A stretch of DNA of 64,000 nt. Origin: Comamonadaceae bacterium. Its GTDB lineage: Bacteria > Pseudomonadota > Gammaproteobacteria > Burkholderiales > Burkholderiaceae_C. This document shows positions 27,754 through 34,712 of the stretch, one piece after another. The DNA lies in assembly GCA_027484105.1 (NCBI GenBank), contig JAIXUG010000016.1, forward strand, positions 1 through 64,000, given 5' to 3'. The first letter of the stretch is position 1, and the number at the start of each line of letters is the position of its first letter. Under the pieces are notes generated by a model. It was not told where the DNA came from and did no database searches. It saw only the letters and a program-made list of their open reading frames with translations. Position numbers and translations under genes: made by a program.

Positions 27754-29160
27754 CTAGATACCCCGGTGTCTGGCCAGCGGCGGGTTGCGCGCAAAGTACT
27801 GCTGGATGCCCCGCATCAAGGCTTCGGTCAGTTGCTTTTGGTAGGTCTCGCTGCGCAGCTTTTCTTCTTCTTCGGGGTTGCTGATGAAGGCCGTCTCCAC
27901 CAGCACGCTGGGGATGTCGGGGGCTTTGAGCACGGCAAAACCGGCTTGTTCCACGCGCGGTTTGTGCAGTCGACCCACGCTGCCGATTTCGCGCAGCAGG
28001 CTGCTCCCCAATTGCAGGCTGTCCTTGATTTGCGCGGCCGTGCTCATGTCAAGCAGGGCCCGCTGCACTTGGTTGTCTTGGCTACCCAGGTTCATGCCGC
28101 CGATCAAATCGGCCTTGTTTTCTTTTTGCGCCATCCAACGCGCTGCAGCGCTGGTGGCGGCGCCTTGGCTGAGTGCAAACACACTGGCGCCACGCGCTTG
28201 GGGTGTGAAAAAGGCGTCGGCATGGATGCTGACAAACAGGTCGGCCTGGACACGCCGGGCTTTTTGCACCCGCACGTGCAGGGGGATGAAAAAGTCGGCG
28301 TCCCGCGTCAGGTAAGCGCGCATGGGGTTGCCGTTGACGCTGCTGGCATTGATGCGGTCGCGCAGCATTTTGGCGATGGTGAGCACCACGTCTTTTTCTC
28401 GGGTGCCGCCAGGCCCAATGGCCCCCGGATCTTCACCGCCGTGTCCAGGGTCCAAGGCGACGACGATCAGGCGATCCGTGCGATCGGAGGGGGCTGACCT
28501 TGCGGCCCGACCCGGGGCGTCGATGAAGGTGTCGGGTGCAGGCTGCATGTCCTGACGCCGTGTGGAGCCTGCGGGTGGCGGTGGCACGGCGATGGCCGCG
28601 CCCGCAGCGGACTGGCTCTGCCGGGCGATCAGATCGCCCAAAGGGTCGCTGACCGAAGCGGCAGGAGCCCCCCCACCCGAGGCTGGCTGAGACCCTGTGG
28701 ATCCCATGCGCTGCTGGATCAATTGCTCGAGGGGGTCAATGGCTTGAAGCGGGTAGAGGTCGAGCACCAGACGGTGTGCGTAATCCGCCACAGGCGGCAG
28801 GCTGAAAACCTGCGGCGTGATCGGCTGTTTGAGGTCGATCACCAAACGCACCACGTTGGCGTTGTACTGGGCCACCCGAATGCCGGCGATGTTGGGGTCA
28901 GACGCTTGCACTTTGCCCACCAGTTCACGCATGGCCGCGTTCAGTTGCATGCCCTCAATGTCCACCGCCAGGCGAGGCGGGGAGGCGACAAAAGTTTGTG
29001 TGGTTTTGAGCGGGGTGTCCGATTCGAGCGTGACCCGACTGTAATCGGGCGCAGGCCAAATGCGCACGGCCAGCATGGTGGCCCCCCGGGCCAGTTGGGT
29101 GGCGCCCAGGCTCAAGGCCAAAAACCCCGCCTTCAGCAGGCTGCGGCGGTCAGCTCGCAT
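27754..29160 (-). CDS. amiC: N-acetylmuramoyl-L-alanine amidase, AmiC type, with Tat signal
   Basis: Periplasmic zinc amidase that cleaves the peptide stem from MurNAc during cell separation. 468 residues from ATG 29160. The N-terminus MRADRRSLLKAGFLALSLGA has a twin-arginine signal. Then comes an AMIN domain (about 35-140, peptidoglycan/septum targeting), a Pro/Ala/Ser-rich linker, and an Amidase_3 domain (about 240-460) with LDPGHGGEDPGAIG, SIHADAF and VETAFISNPEEE supplying the zinc ligands and catalytic Glu. Activity in the family depends on an EnvC/NlpD activator, not present here. The start overlaps the tsaE stop by 11 nt, indicating a tsaE-amiC operon. Confidence 0.95.
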   Translation of the reverse strand: MRADRRSLLKAGFLALSLGATQLARGATMLAVRIWPAPDYSRVTLESDTPLKTTQTFVASPPRLAVDIEGMQLNAAMRELVGKVQASDPNIAGIRVAQYNANVVRLVIDLKQPITPQVFSLPPVADYAHRLVLDLYPLQAIDPLEQLIQQRMGSTGSQPASGGGAPAASVSDPLGDLIARQSQSAAGAAIAVPPPPAGSTRRQDMQPAPDTFIDAPGRAARSAPSDRTDRLIVVALDPGHGGEDPGAIGPGGTREKDVVLTIAKMLRDRINASSVNGNPMRAYLTRDADFFIPLHVRVQKARRVQADLFVSIHADAFFTPQARGASVFALSQGAATSAAARWMAQKENKADLIGGMNLGSQDNQVQRALLDMSTAAQIKDSLQLGSSLLREIGSVGRLHKPRVEQAGFAVLKAPDIPSVLVETAFISNPEEEEKLRSETYQKQLTEALMRGIQQYFARNPPLARHRGI

Positions 29161-29665
29161 CGACGCCTCCCGTGGCGCTGGCGTGTGGCATGAACGTGGA
29201 CATGGCATTCAGCCATGCTTGCCCGGCGGGTGTGGCCGCACTGATGCGCACGCGGCGTTGGTCTTCGTCAAGGGCCTCCAGCGCAATCACCCAGTCAGGG
29301 GGCGGCAGTTGCCCAGCCACTTTGTCTGGCCACTCCATCAGCTTGAGGCCCGGGCCTGCAAAGATGTCGCGAAAGCCCGCGTCTTCCCACTCCTGCGGGT
29401 CGTTGAAGCGGTAAAAGTCGAAATGCCAGATGGGCCAGGCGCTGTCGCCCGAGCCTGCTTGGTGCGGCTCGACCACGGCGTAGGTCGGGCTTTTGATGCG
29501 GCCCGTCACACCGGCAGCGCGCAGCAGGTGGCGCACCAAGGTGGTCTTGCCTGCGCCCAGGTTGCCGCGCAGTTCGATGCGCGCATCGCGCCCGCCAGGC
29601 CACTGGGTCAGGCACTGCGCCAGTTGTGTGGCAAAAGCCTGGGTAGCGGATTCGTCCGGCCACAA
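29150..29665 (-). CDS. tsaE: tRNA threonylcarbamoyladenosine biosynthesis ATPase TsaE
   Basis: P-loop ATPase that supports the TsaB/TsaD complex in making t6A37 of tRNA. The Walker A motif GNLGAGKTTLVRHLL, the SPTYAVVEPH segment and HFDFYRF identify the family. The start is uncertain: the frame is open back to an ATG at 29794, but that would add 43 residues unlike TsaE and overlap queG. I chose the TTG at 29665 because it gives the usual spacing to the P-loop, although no good ribosome site precedes it. Upstream member of the operon with amiC and divergent from queG. Confidence 0.88.
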   Translation of the reverse strand: MWPDESATQAFATQLAQCLTQWPGGRDARIELRGNLGAGKTTLVRHLLRAAGVTGRIKSPTYAVVEPHQAGSGDSAWPIWHFDFYRFNDPQEWEDAGFRDIFAGPGLKLMEWPDKVAGQLPPPDWVIALEALDEDQRRVRISAATPAGQAWLNAMSTFMPHASATGGVDAS

Positions 29666-29698
29666 GCCTTCCCAAACCCGCGGCGCATGGGGGCTTTC

Positions 29699-29704
29699 TA
29701 CAAT
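29699..29704 (+). promoter_or_regulatory. TACAAT -10-like box of queG
   Basis: TACAAT ends 6 nt before the GTG at 29711, and the following CGGCG matches the sequence after the dedA box. This is the same -10-to-start spacing as at mutL and dedA, fitting a leaderless transcript. Confidence 0.4.
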
Positions 29705-29710
29705 CGGCGG

Positions 29711-30811
29711 GTGACTGCTCAACGTACTCAAATCGACCTTCAAGAACTGTGGGCCCAGATCCAGATCTGGGCGCGAGAGTTGGGATTGTCCCAAATTGGC
29801 GTGAGCGGTATCGATTTGTCCTCGGCAGAGCCCGGATTACAGGCTTGGTTGGACGCGGGCTTTCACGGCAGCATGGCTTACATGGAAAGCCATGGCATGA
29901 AACGCGCCCGCCCCGCCGAGCTGGTGCCGGGCACGGTGAGCGTGATCACCGCCCGCATGGATTACTTGCCCGAAGACGCCCCTGCGGATTGGATGGACCG
30001 GGAGCACGCGCGCAGCCTGCAGCCGGGCGAGGCCGTGGTCTCGGTCTATGCCCGGGGTCGCGATTACCACAAGGTTTTGCGCTCGCGCCTGCAAAAATTG
30101 CAGGACCGCATCGCCGAGGCGATTGGCCCCTTTGGCCACCGCGTGTTCACCGACTCGGCCCCGGTCATGGAGGCCGAGCTGGCCACCCGTAGCGGCCTGG
30201 GCTGGCGCGGCAAACACACGCTGGTCCTCTCGCGCGAGGCCGGGTCGATGTTTTTTCTGGGGGAGTTGTTTGTCGATTTCGCGTTGCCTGAGACACCCGC
30301 CACTTCGTCGCATTGCGGCCAGTGCACCGCTTGCATGGATTTGTGTCCCACGCAGGCCATCGTCGGCCCCTACCAGTTGGATGCACGGCGCTGTATTTCT
30401 TATCTGACGATCGAGCACGCCGGGCCGATTGACGAAGCCTTGCGCCCGCTGATCGGTAACCGCATTTACGGTTGCGACGATTGCCAGCTGGCCTGCCCCT
30501 GGAACAAATTTGCCCAACGCAGTACCGTGCCCGACTGGCAAACCCGCGAGGGTTTGGCAGGCTGGGGCATTGCGACTCTGCTGGGCTGGGACGAGGCCGA
30601 GTTTTTGCGCCGCACCGAAGGCAGTGCCATCCGCCGCATCGGTCACGCCCGCTGGTTGCGCAATCTGGCTTTGGGCGCTGGCAATGCCTTGGCATCAGGT
30701 GGCATCAGCCCGGCGGACCGATGGGCCTTGCAGCAGGCTCTGCAGGCCCATGTGGCGCACCCCGACCCGGTGGTGCAAGAGCAAGTGGCTTGGTCTTTGG
30801 CGCGAGCTTGA
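29711..30811 (+). CDS. queG: Epoxyqueuosine reductase
   Basis: Cobalamin- and iron-sulfur-dependent enzyme that reduces epoxyqueuosine to queuosine in tRNA. 366 residues. Two ferredoxin-like clusters are visible: CGQCTACMDLCPTQAI and CDDCQLACPWNKF. The cobalamin-binding N-terminal half contains GWRGKHTLVLS. The C-terminus shows HEAT-like sequence (AIRRIGHARWLRNLALGAGN). GTG 29711 gives an N-terminus (LQELWAQIQIWARELGLSQI) of the usual length; an in-frame ATG at 29687 would add eight residues. Divergent from tsaE, convergent with the AEC transporter. Confidence 0.95.
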   Translation: MTAQRTQIDLQELWAQIQIWARELGLSQIGVSGIDLSSAEPGLQAWLDAGFHGSMAYMESHGMKRARPAELVPGTVSVITARMDYLPEDAPADWMDREHARSLQPGEAVVSVYARGRDYHKVLRSRLQKLQDRIAEAIGPFGHRVFTDSAPVMEAELATRSGLGWRGKHTLVLSREAGSMFFLGELFVDFALPETPATSSHCGQCTACMDLCPTQAIVGPYQLDARRCISYLTIEHAGPIDEALRPLIGNRIYGCDDCQLACPWNKFAQRSTVPDWQTREGLAGWGIATLLGWDEAEFLRRTEGSAIRRIGHARWLRNLALGAGNALASGGISPADRWALQQALQAHVAHPDPVVQEQVAWSLARA

Positions 30812-30834
30812 GGCCATAAGCCTCGGGCAAGCGA
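30810..30834. terminator. Short overlapping hairpins between queG and the AEC gene
   Basis: GAGGC-CATAA-GCCTC (30810-30824) overlaps CCTCG-GGCAAG-CGAGG. Both are short stems in the 36-bp convergent gap and lack a T-run, so termination is only a possibility. Confidence 0.25.
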
Positions 30835-30847
30835 GGGGCCAGGCGAT

Positions 30848-31756
30848 TCAACCGCGCAGCACGCCCAAGGCAAAAGGCAAGCTGATCATGCCGCCCAAGG
30901 TGGAGAGGGTGACCAAACCCGCCACATAGGGCCCGTTGTAGCCCATCCGCGCGGCCAACACATAACAGGTGGACGCCGTGGGCAGCGCCGAAAACGCCAG
31001 CAAGATGGTGGACTGCACCGTGTCAAGCCGGAACAGCAGGCACATGCCCAATGCGATCAGAGGCATGAGCAGGTGTTTGATCGTCAGCACACAAGCGCCC
31101 AACAACTTGCCTTGCCGCAAGGAGTCCAGTTGCATGCCCGCACCGGCGGCCATCAAACCCAGCGCCAAAGAGGCCGAGCCAATGCGGCTGACGCTGGGCT
31201 CGATCCAAGCGGGCATGCGAAAGCCCAGCAAATTGGCCACCAAGCCAGACGCTGTGGCGATGATCAGCGGGTTGCGCACCAGCTCGCGCACAAAGCCGGT
31301 GTTGGCTTGTCGCGCCATGGGCCAGACCGCTCCGATGTTGAACAAGGGCACGCAAAAACCGATCAGCACGGCAATGAGCAACAGTCCCTGGGGGCCTGCC
31401 AAGCGTTCGGCCAGGGCGATGCCAATGAAGGAGTTGAAGCGAAAAGCGATTTGGGCGCTGGCGGCGTGGTCGCGCCGGTCCAAACGGGGGCCAATGAAGG
31501 GCCAATAGGGCAGGCTGTAGGACAGCAAAATGGCGCATGCCGCCAGGCTCAAGCCCGCACCGATCAGGCTGGAGGCGGCCACCACATCGAGTGGGCTTTT
31601 CACAATCGAGTGAAACAGCAGGACCGGAAACAAGAAAAAATAAACCATGCGGTCCACTTGCTGCCACACCGGACGGTTCAGGGCCGTGAAGCGGCAGATC
31701 AAATAGCCGCACAGGATCAAGGAAAAATCCGGGAAGAGGAGTTGCGCAAAGTTCAC
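30848..31756 (-). CDS. AEC-family (auxin efflux carrier-like) transporter
   Basis: Inner-membrane permease of 302 residues with about ten hydrophobic segments. The family is recognised from its fold pattern: FPVLLFHSIVKSPLD in helix 2, FRFNSFIGIALAE, a duplicated half with GLMAAGAGMQLDSL, and ALPTASTCYVLAARMGYN near the end, the typical AEC PTA/N motif. Substrates of bacterial AEC proteins include organic acids; the one here is unknown. GTG 31756 is preceded by TATCCT 6 nt upstream and no ribosome site, like mutL, dedA and queG. Confidence 0.88.
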   Translation of the reverse strand: MNFAQLLFPDFSLILCGYLICRFTALNRPVWQQVDRMVYFFLFPVLLFHSIVKSPLDVVAASSLIGAGLSLAACAILLSYSLPYWPFIGPRLDRRDHAASAQIAFRFNSFIGIALAERLAGPQGLLLIAVLIGFCVPLFNIGAVWPMARQANTGFVRELVRNPLIIATASGLVANLLGFRMPAWIEPSVSRIGSASLALGLMAAGAGMQLDSLRQGKLLGACVLTIKHLLMPLIALGMCLLFRLDTVQSTILLAFSALPTASTCYVLAARMGYNGPYVAGLVTLSTLGGMISLPFALGVLRG

Positions 31757-31909
31757 TCGGCTAGGATAACAAACGCCGCGCCAGACCCGCGTGTGTCCCT
31801 GTCACTTGGGTTCAACGGCCGAATTTTCGGATGGTTTTGTGGGTTTCCCCCCTGTCTGGTGTGATCTTTTTGTCCCTATGATGGGGGCCTCTTTTAAGGA
31901 GTTTTCTGA

Positions 31910-32884
31910 ATGAAGCGTCGTTCTTTTGTGTCTGTGGCCGGCGTAGCCGCGACCGTATTGGCCAGTGGCAGTGTTTGGGCACAGGCCTATCCCAACAAAA
32001 CCATCCGCTTGCAAGTGCCATTTGCGCCTGGTGGCACGACCGACATCGTGGCCCGTGTGATTGCCGAGCCCTTGGGCAAGGTTTTGGGTCAAAGCGTCAT
32101 CGTGGAAAACAAAGCCGGTGGCGGCGGTGTGGTGGGTGCGACCGAAACCGCGCGTGCTGCACCCGATGGTTACAACCTGGGCATGGCCACCGTGTCGACC
32201 ACAGCAGCCAACCCCGCGATCAACCCCAAAATTCCTTACAACGTCCTGACCGATTTCACGCCCATCATCAACATTGCGGCCACCCCCAACGTGATCGCGG
32301 TGCACCCCAGCTTTCCGGCCAAGGACTACGCGGGCTTTTTGGCTGAAGTTCGCAAGAACCCCGGCAGGTACTCTTATGCCTCATCGGGCACAGGCGGCAT
32401 TGGTCACCTGCAAACCGAGTTGTGGAAGAGCCTGACCGGCACCTTCATCACCCACATCCCCTACCGCGGCGCGGGCCCCGCCTTGAACGACACCGTGGCA
32501 GGCCAAGTGCCGATCATTTTTGACAACCTGCCTTCGGCTTTGCCGTTCATCCAGTCGGGCCGTTTGGTGCCCATCGTGGTCGCTGCGCCCCAGCGCCTGT
32601 CACAGTTGCCCAATGTGCCCACCTTCAAGGAAGTGGGTCTGGAGCCTGTCAACCGCATGGCTTACTACGGCATCTTGGGCCCCAAGAACTTGCCCAAGGA
32701 AGTGATCGACAAAATCAACGCTGGCGTGAAAAAAGCCCTGCAAGATCCTGGCGTGACCAAGCGCATCAACGACACCGGTTCTTTGGTGATCGCCAACTCG
32801 CCTGAAGAATTCACGGCCCAGATCAAGGCCGAGTTCGAGGTGTACAAGAAAGTGGTTGACCAGCAAAAACTCAAGCTCGACTGA
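31910..32884 (+). CDS. Bug-family (TctC-like) periplasmic solute-binding protein
   Basis: Extracytoplasmic binding protein of the tripartite tricarboxylate transporter family, greatly expanded in Burkholderiales. 324 residues from ATG 31910 with AAGGAG about 9 nt upstream. The signal peptide begins [16 protein letters not shown] and ends VWA. Typical motifs are [36 protein letters not shown] and [19 protein letters not shown]. No TctA/TctB membrane genes lie nearby, so it is an orphan binding protein; its ligand (probably an organic acid) is unknown. The 9-bp gap to xerD suggests shared transcription. Confidence 0.94.
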   Translation: MKRRSFVSVAGVAATVLASGSVWAQAYPNKTIRLQVPFAPGGTTDIVARVIAEPLGKVLGQSVIVENKAGGGGVVGATETARAAPDGYNLGMATVSTTAANPAINPKIPYNVLTDFTPIINIAATPNVIAVHPSFPAKDYAGFLAEVRKNPGRYSYASSGTGGIGHLQTELWKSLTGTFITHIPYRGAGPALNDTVAGQVPIIFDNLPSALPFIQSGRLVPIVVAAPQRLSQLPNVPTFKEVGLEPVNRMAYYGILGPKNLPKEVIDKINAGVKKALQDPGVTKRINDTGSLVIANSPEEFTAQIKAEFEVYKKVVDQQKLKLD

Positions 32885-32893
32885 TCACAGTCC

Positions 32894-33802
32894 ATGCGCG
32901 AGTCCAGCCAGAACGCGATCGACGGCTTTGCCGAAGCGCTCTGGCTGGAGGACGGACTGGCCGCCAACACTTTGGCGGCTTACCGCCAAGACCTTTCCCT
33001 CTATGCCCACTGGCTTGATTCAACGCACCAGTTGGCCCTCGAGGACACCCAAGAACACCACCTGCAAGCTTACTTTGCCGAGCGCCATGGGCAAACCAAG
33101 GCCACATCGGCCAACCGCAGGCTCACCGTGTTCAAGCGTTTTTTCCGTTGGGCATTGCGCGAGCGTCGCATGCAGTCCGACCCCACCTTGCGTCTGTTGG
33201 CGGCCAAGCAGGCATTGCGGGTGCCCAAAACCTTGGGCGAGGCGCAAGTCGATGCCCTGTTGAACGCCCCCGATGTCAGCACAGATTTGGGTCTGCGCGA
33301 TCGCGCCATGCTGGAGCTGATGTATGCCAGTGGCCTGCGCGTGAGCGAGCTGGTCAGCCTCAAAACCTTGCATGTGTCCTTGAATGAAGGCGTGCTGCGC
33401 ATCATGGGCAAAGGCAGCAAGGAGCGCTTGGTTCCTTTTGGCGAAGAGGCGCGTGAATGGCTGCAGCGTTACATGGTGCAGGCCAGACCCGCCATGCTGG
33501 GGCCTCGTCAGACCGAAGACCTGTTCGTCACCACCAGTGGGCCCAAACCCGGCACAGGCATGTCGCGTGTGATGTTCTGGAGTCTGGTCAAGCGCTACGC
33601 GATCGCGTCGGGCATCACCGCGCCGCTGTCGCCCCACACCCTGCGCCATGCGTTTGCCACCCATTTGCTCAACCACGGCGCCGATTTGCGGGCGGTGCAA
33701 ATGCTGTTGGGGCATGCCGACATCTCGACCACCACCATCTACACCCACGTGGCGCGCGAACGCCTCAAGACCCTGCATGCGCAGCACCACCCCAGGGGGT
33801 GA
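32894..33802 (+). CDS. xerD: Site-specific tyrosine recombinase XerD
   Basis: Resolves chromosome dimers at dif together with XerC. 302 residues. The N-terminal core-binding domain (NTLAAYRQDLSLYAHWL, about 10-95) is followed by the catalytic domain with ASGLRVSEL (Arg), GKGSKERLVP (Lys), HTLRHAFATHLL (His/Arg), LGHADISTTTIYTHV (His and nucleophile Tyr). All catalytic residues appear intact. ATG 32894. The length and GLRVSELVSL fit XerD better than integrases, and no integron or phage context is present. Confidence 0.94.
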   Translation: MRESSQNAIDGFAEALWLEDGLAANTLAAYRQDLSLYAHWLDSTHQLALEDTQEHHLQAYFAERHGQTKATSANRRLTVFKRFFRWALRERRMQSDPTLRLLAAKQALRVPKTLGEAQVDALLNAPDVSTDLGLRDRAMLELMYASGLRVSELVSLKTLHVSLNEGVLRIMGKGSKERLVPFGEEAREWLQRYMVQARPAMLGPRQTEDLFVTTSGPKPGTGMSRVMFWSLVKRYAIASGITAPLSPHTLRHAFATHLLNHGADLRAVQMLLGHADISTTTIYTHVARERLKTLHAQHHPRG

Positions 33803-34699
33803 TCAGTCCAGTGGCGCCACCGTGACCGCCACATTCAACGTGTGCGCGCCGCCGCCCTGCAGCACGCCGCGCAGTGGCGACACATCGGCAAAGTCGCGGC
33901 CCACGGCCAGTTGGGCATAGTCCAGACCCGGGCTGGCCAAGCCTGTGCGGTCGTTGGTCGGGTCCAGGTCCAACCAGCCTTGGCTGGCATGGTTGGCCAA
34001 CTCGGGCAGGTACACCGAGACCCAGGCGTGCGAGGCGTCGCTGCCGATCAGCCGCGCCTGGCCTGGGGGTGCTTGGGTCAGCAGGTAGCCGCTGACGTAG
34101 CGGGCGGGCAGACCCAAGGACCGCAGGCAGGCCAGCAAGATGTGGGCAAAGTCCTGGCAGACGCCGCGCCGCGCTTGCAGCGCCTGCAGGGCCGGGGTGT
34201 TGATGTCGGTGCTGGCGGATTCGTATCGGAAGTCGCGGTGCATGCGCGCGGTGAGTTCTTGCGCCGCTTGCATGAGCGCACGGCCAGGGCTGAAGCTGGG
34301 ACGGGCATAAGCCAAAAATGCCTCGTGTACCGGGGCGTGGTGCGAGCCGAACACAAAACGGCTGTGCACATCGCCTGCTTGGCCACCCCGATAGCGGAAG
34401 TGCTCGCGCACCGATTCCCAACTCTGGGTGGCTGTGGCGGGGGGGACGGGCAGGGTCTCGATTTCGCTGTAGGCGCGCACCATCAAGCCCTCGTGGGGCT
34501 GGGTCAGGGCCCAGTAGGCGCGGTGGTTCAAAAATGCGTCGATGTGGTGCTGGACTGGCGCATGCGGCTCGATGTACATGTCGTGGCGCAAGACTTGTTG
34601 GCCGGGGGTGTTGGACGGCTGCAGGTGCGCCACATGCTGTGCGGTCTGCACCGCCGGGCTGTAGTGGTAGCGGGTTTCGTGGGTGATGGCCAGGCGCAT
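33803..34699 (-). CDS. Transglutaminase-like cysteine peptidase-fold protein
   Basis: 298 residues from ATG 34699 (MRLAITHETRYHYSPAV). An N-terminal bacterial transglutaminase-like beta region (1-130) precedes the transglutaminase core with the triad Cys (RRGVCQDFAH), His (SHAWVSVYLP) and Asp (LDLDPTNDR). Such proteins are encoded with circularly permuted ATP-grasp and alpha-E genes and are predicted to act in peptide modification or cleavage; the substrate is unknown. It lies 13 bp after the fused ATP-grasp/alpha-E gene, so it is the last gene of a three-gene operon. Its stop abuts the xerD stop. Confidence 0.9.
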   Translation of the reverse strand: MRLAITHETRYHYSPAVQTAQHVAHLQPSNTPGQQVLRHDMYIEPHAPVQHHIDAFLNHRAYWALTQPHEGLMVRAYSEIETLPVPPATATQSWESVREHFRYRGGQAGDVHSRFVFGSHHAPVHEAFLAYARPSFSPGRALMQAAQELTARMHRDFRYESASTDINTPALQALQARRGVCQDFAHILLACLRSLGLPARYVSGYLLTQAPPGQARLIGSDASHAWVSVYLPELANHASQGWLDLDPTNDRTGLASPGLDYAQLAVGRDFADVSPLRGVLQGGGAHTLNVAVTVAPLD

Positions 34700-34712
34700 G
34701 GGGTGTCTAGGG

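Noticed and set aside
32894-33802. The tyrosine recombinase as a mobile-element integrase
   Set aside because: Length, motifs and position among housekeeping genes fit XerD; no att repeats, phage or transposon genes are nearby.
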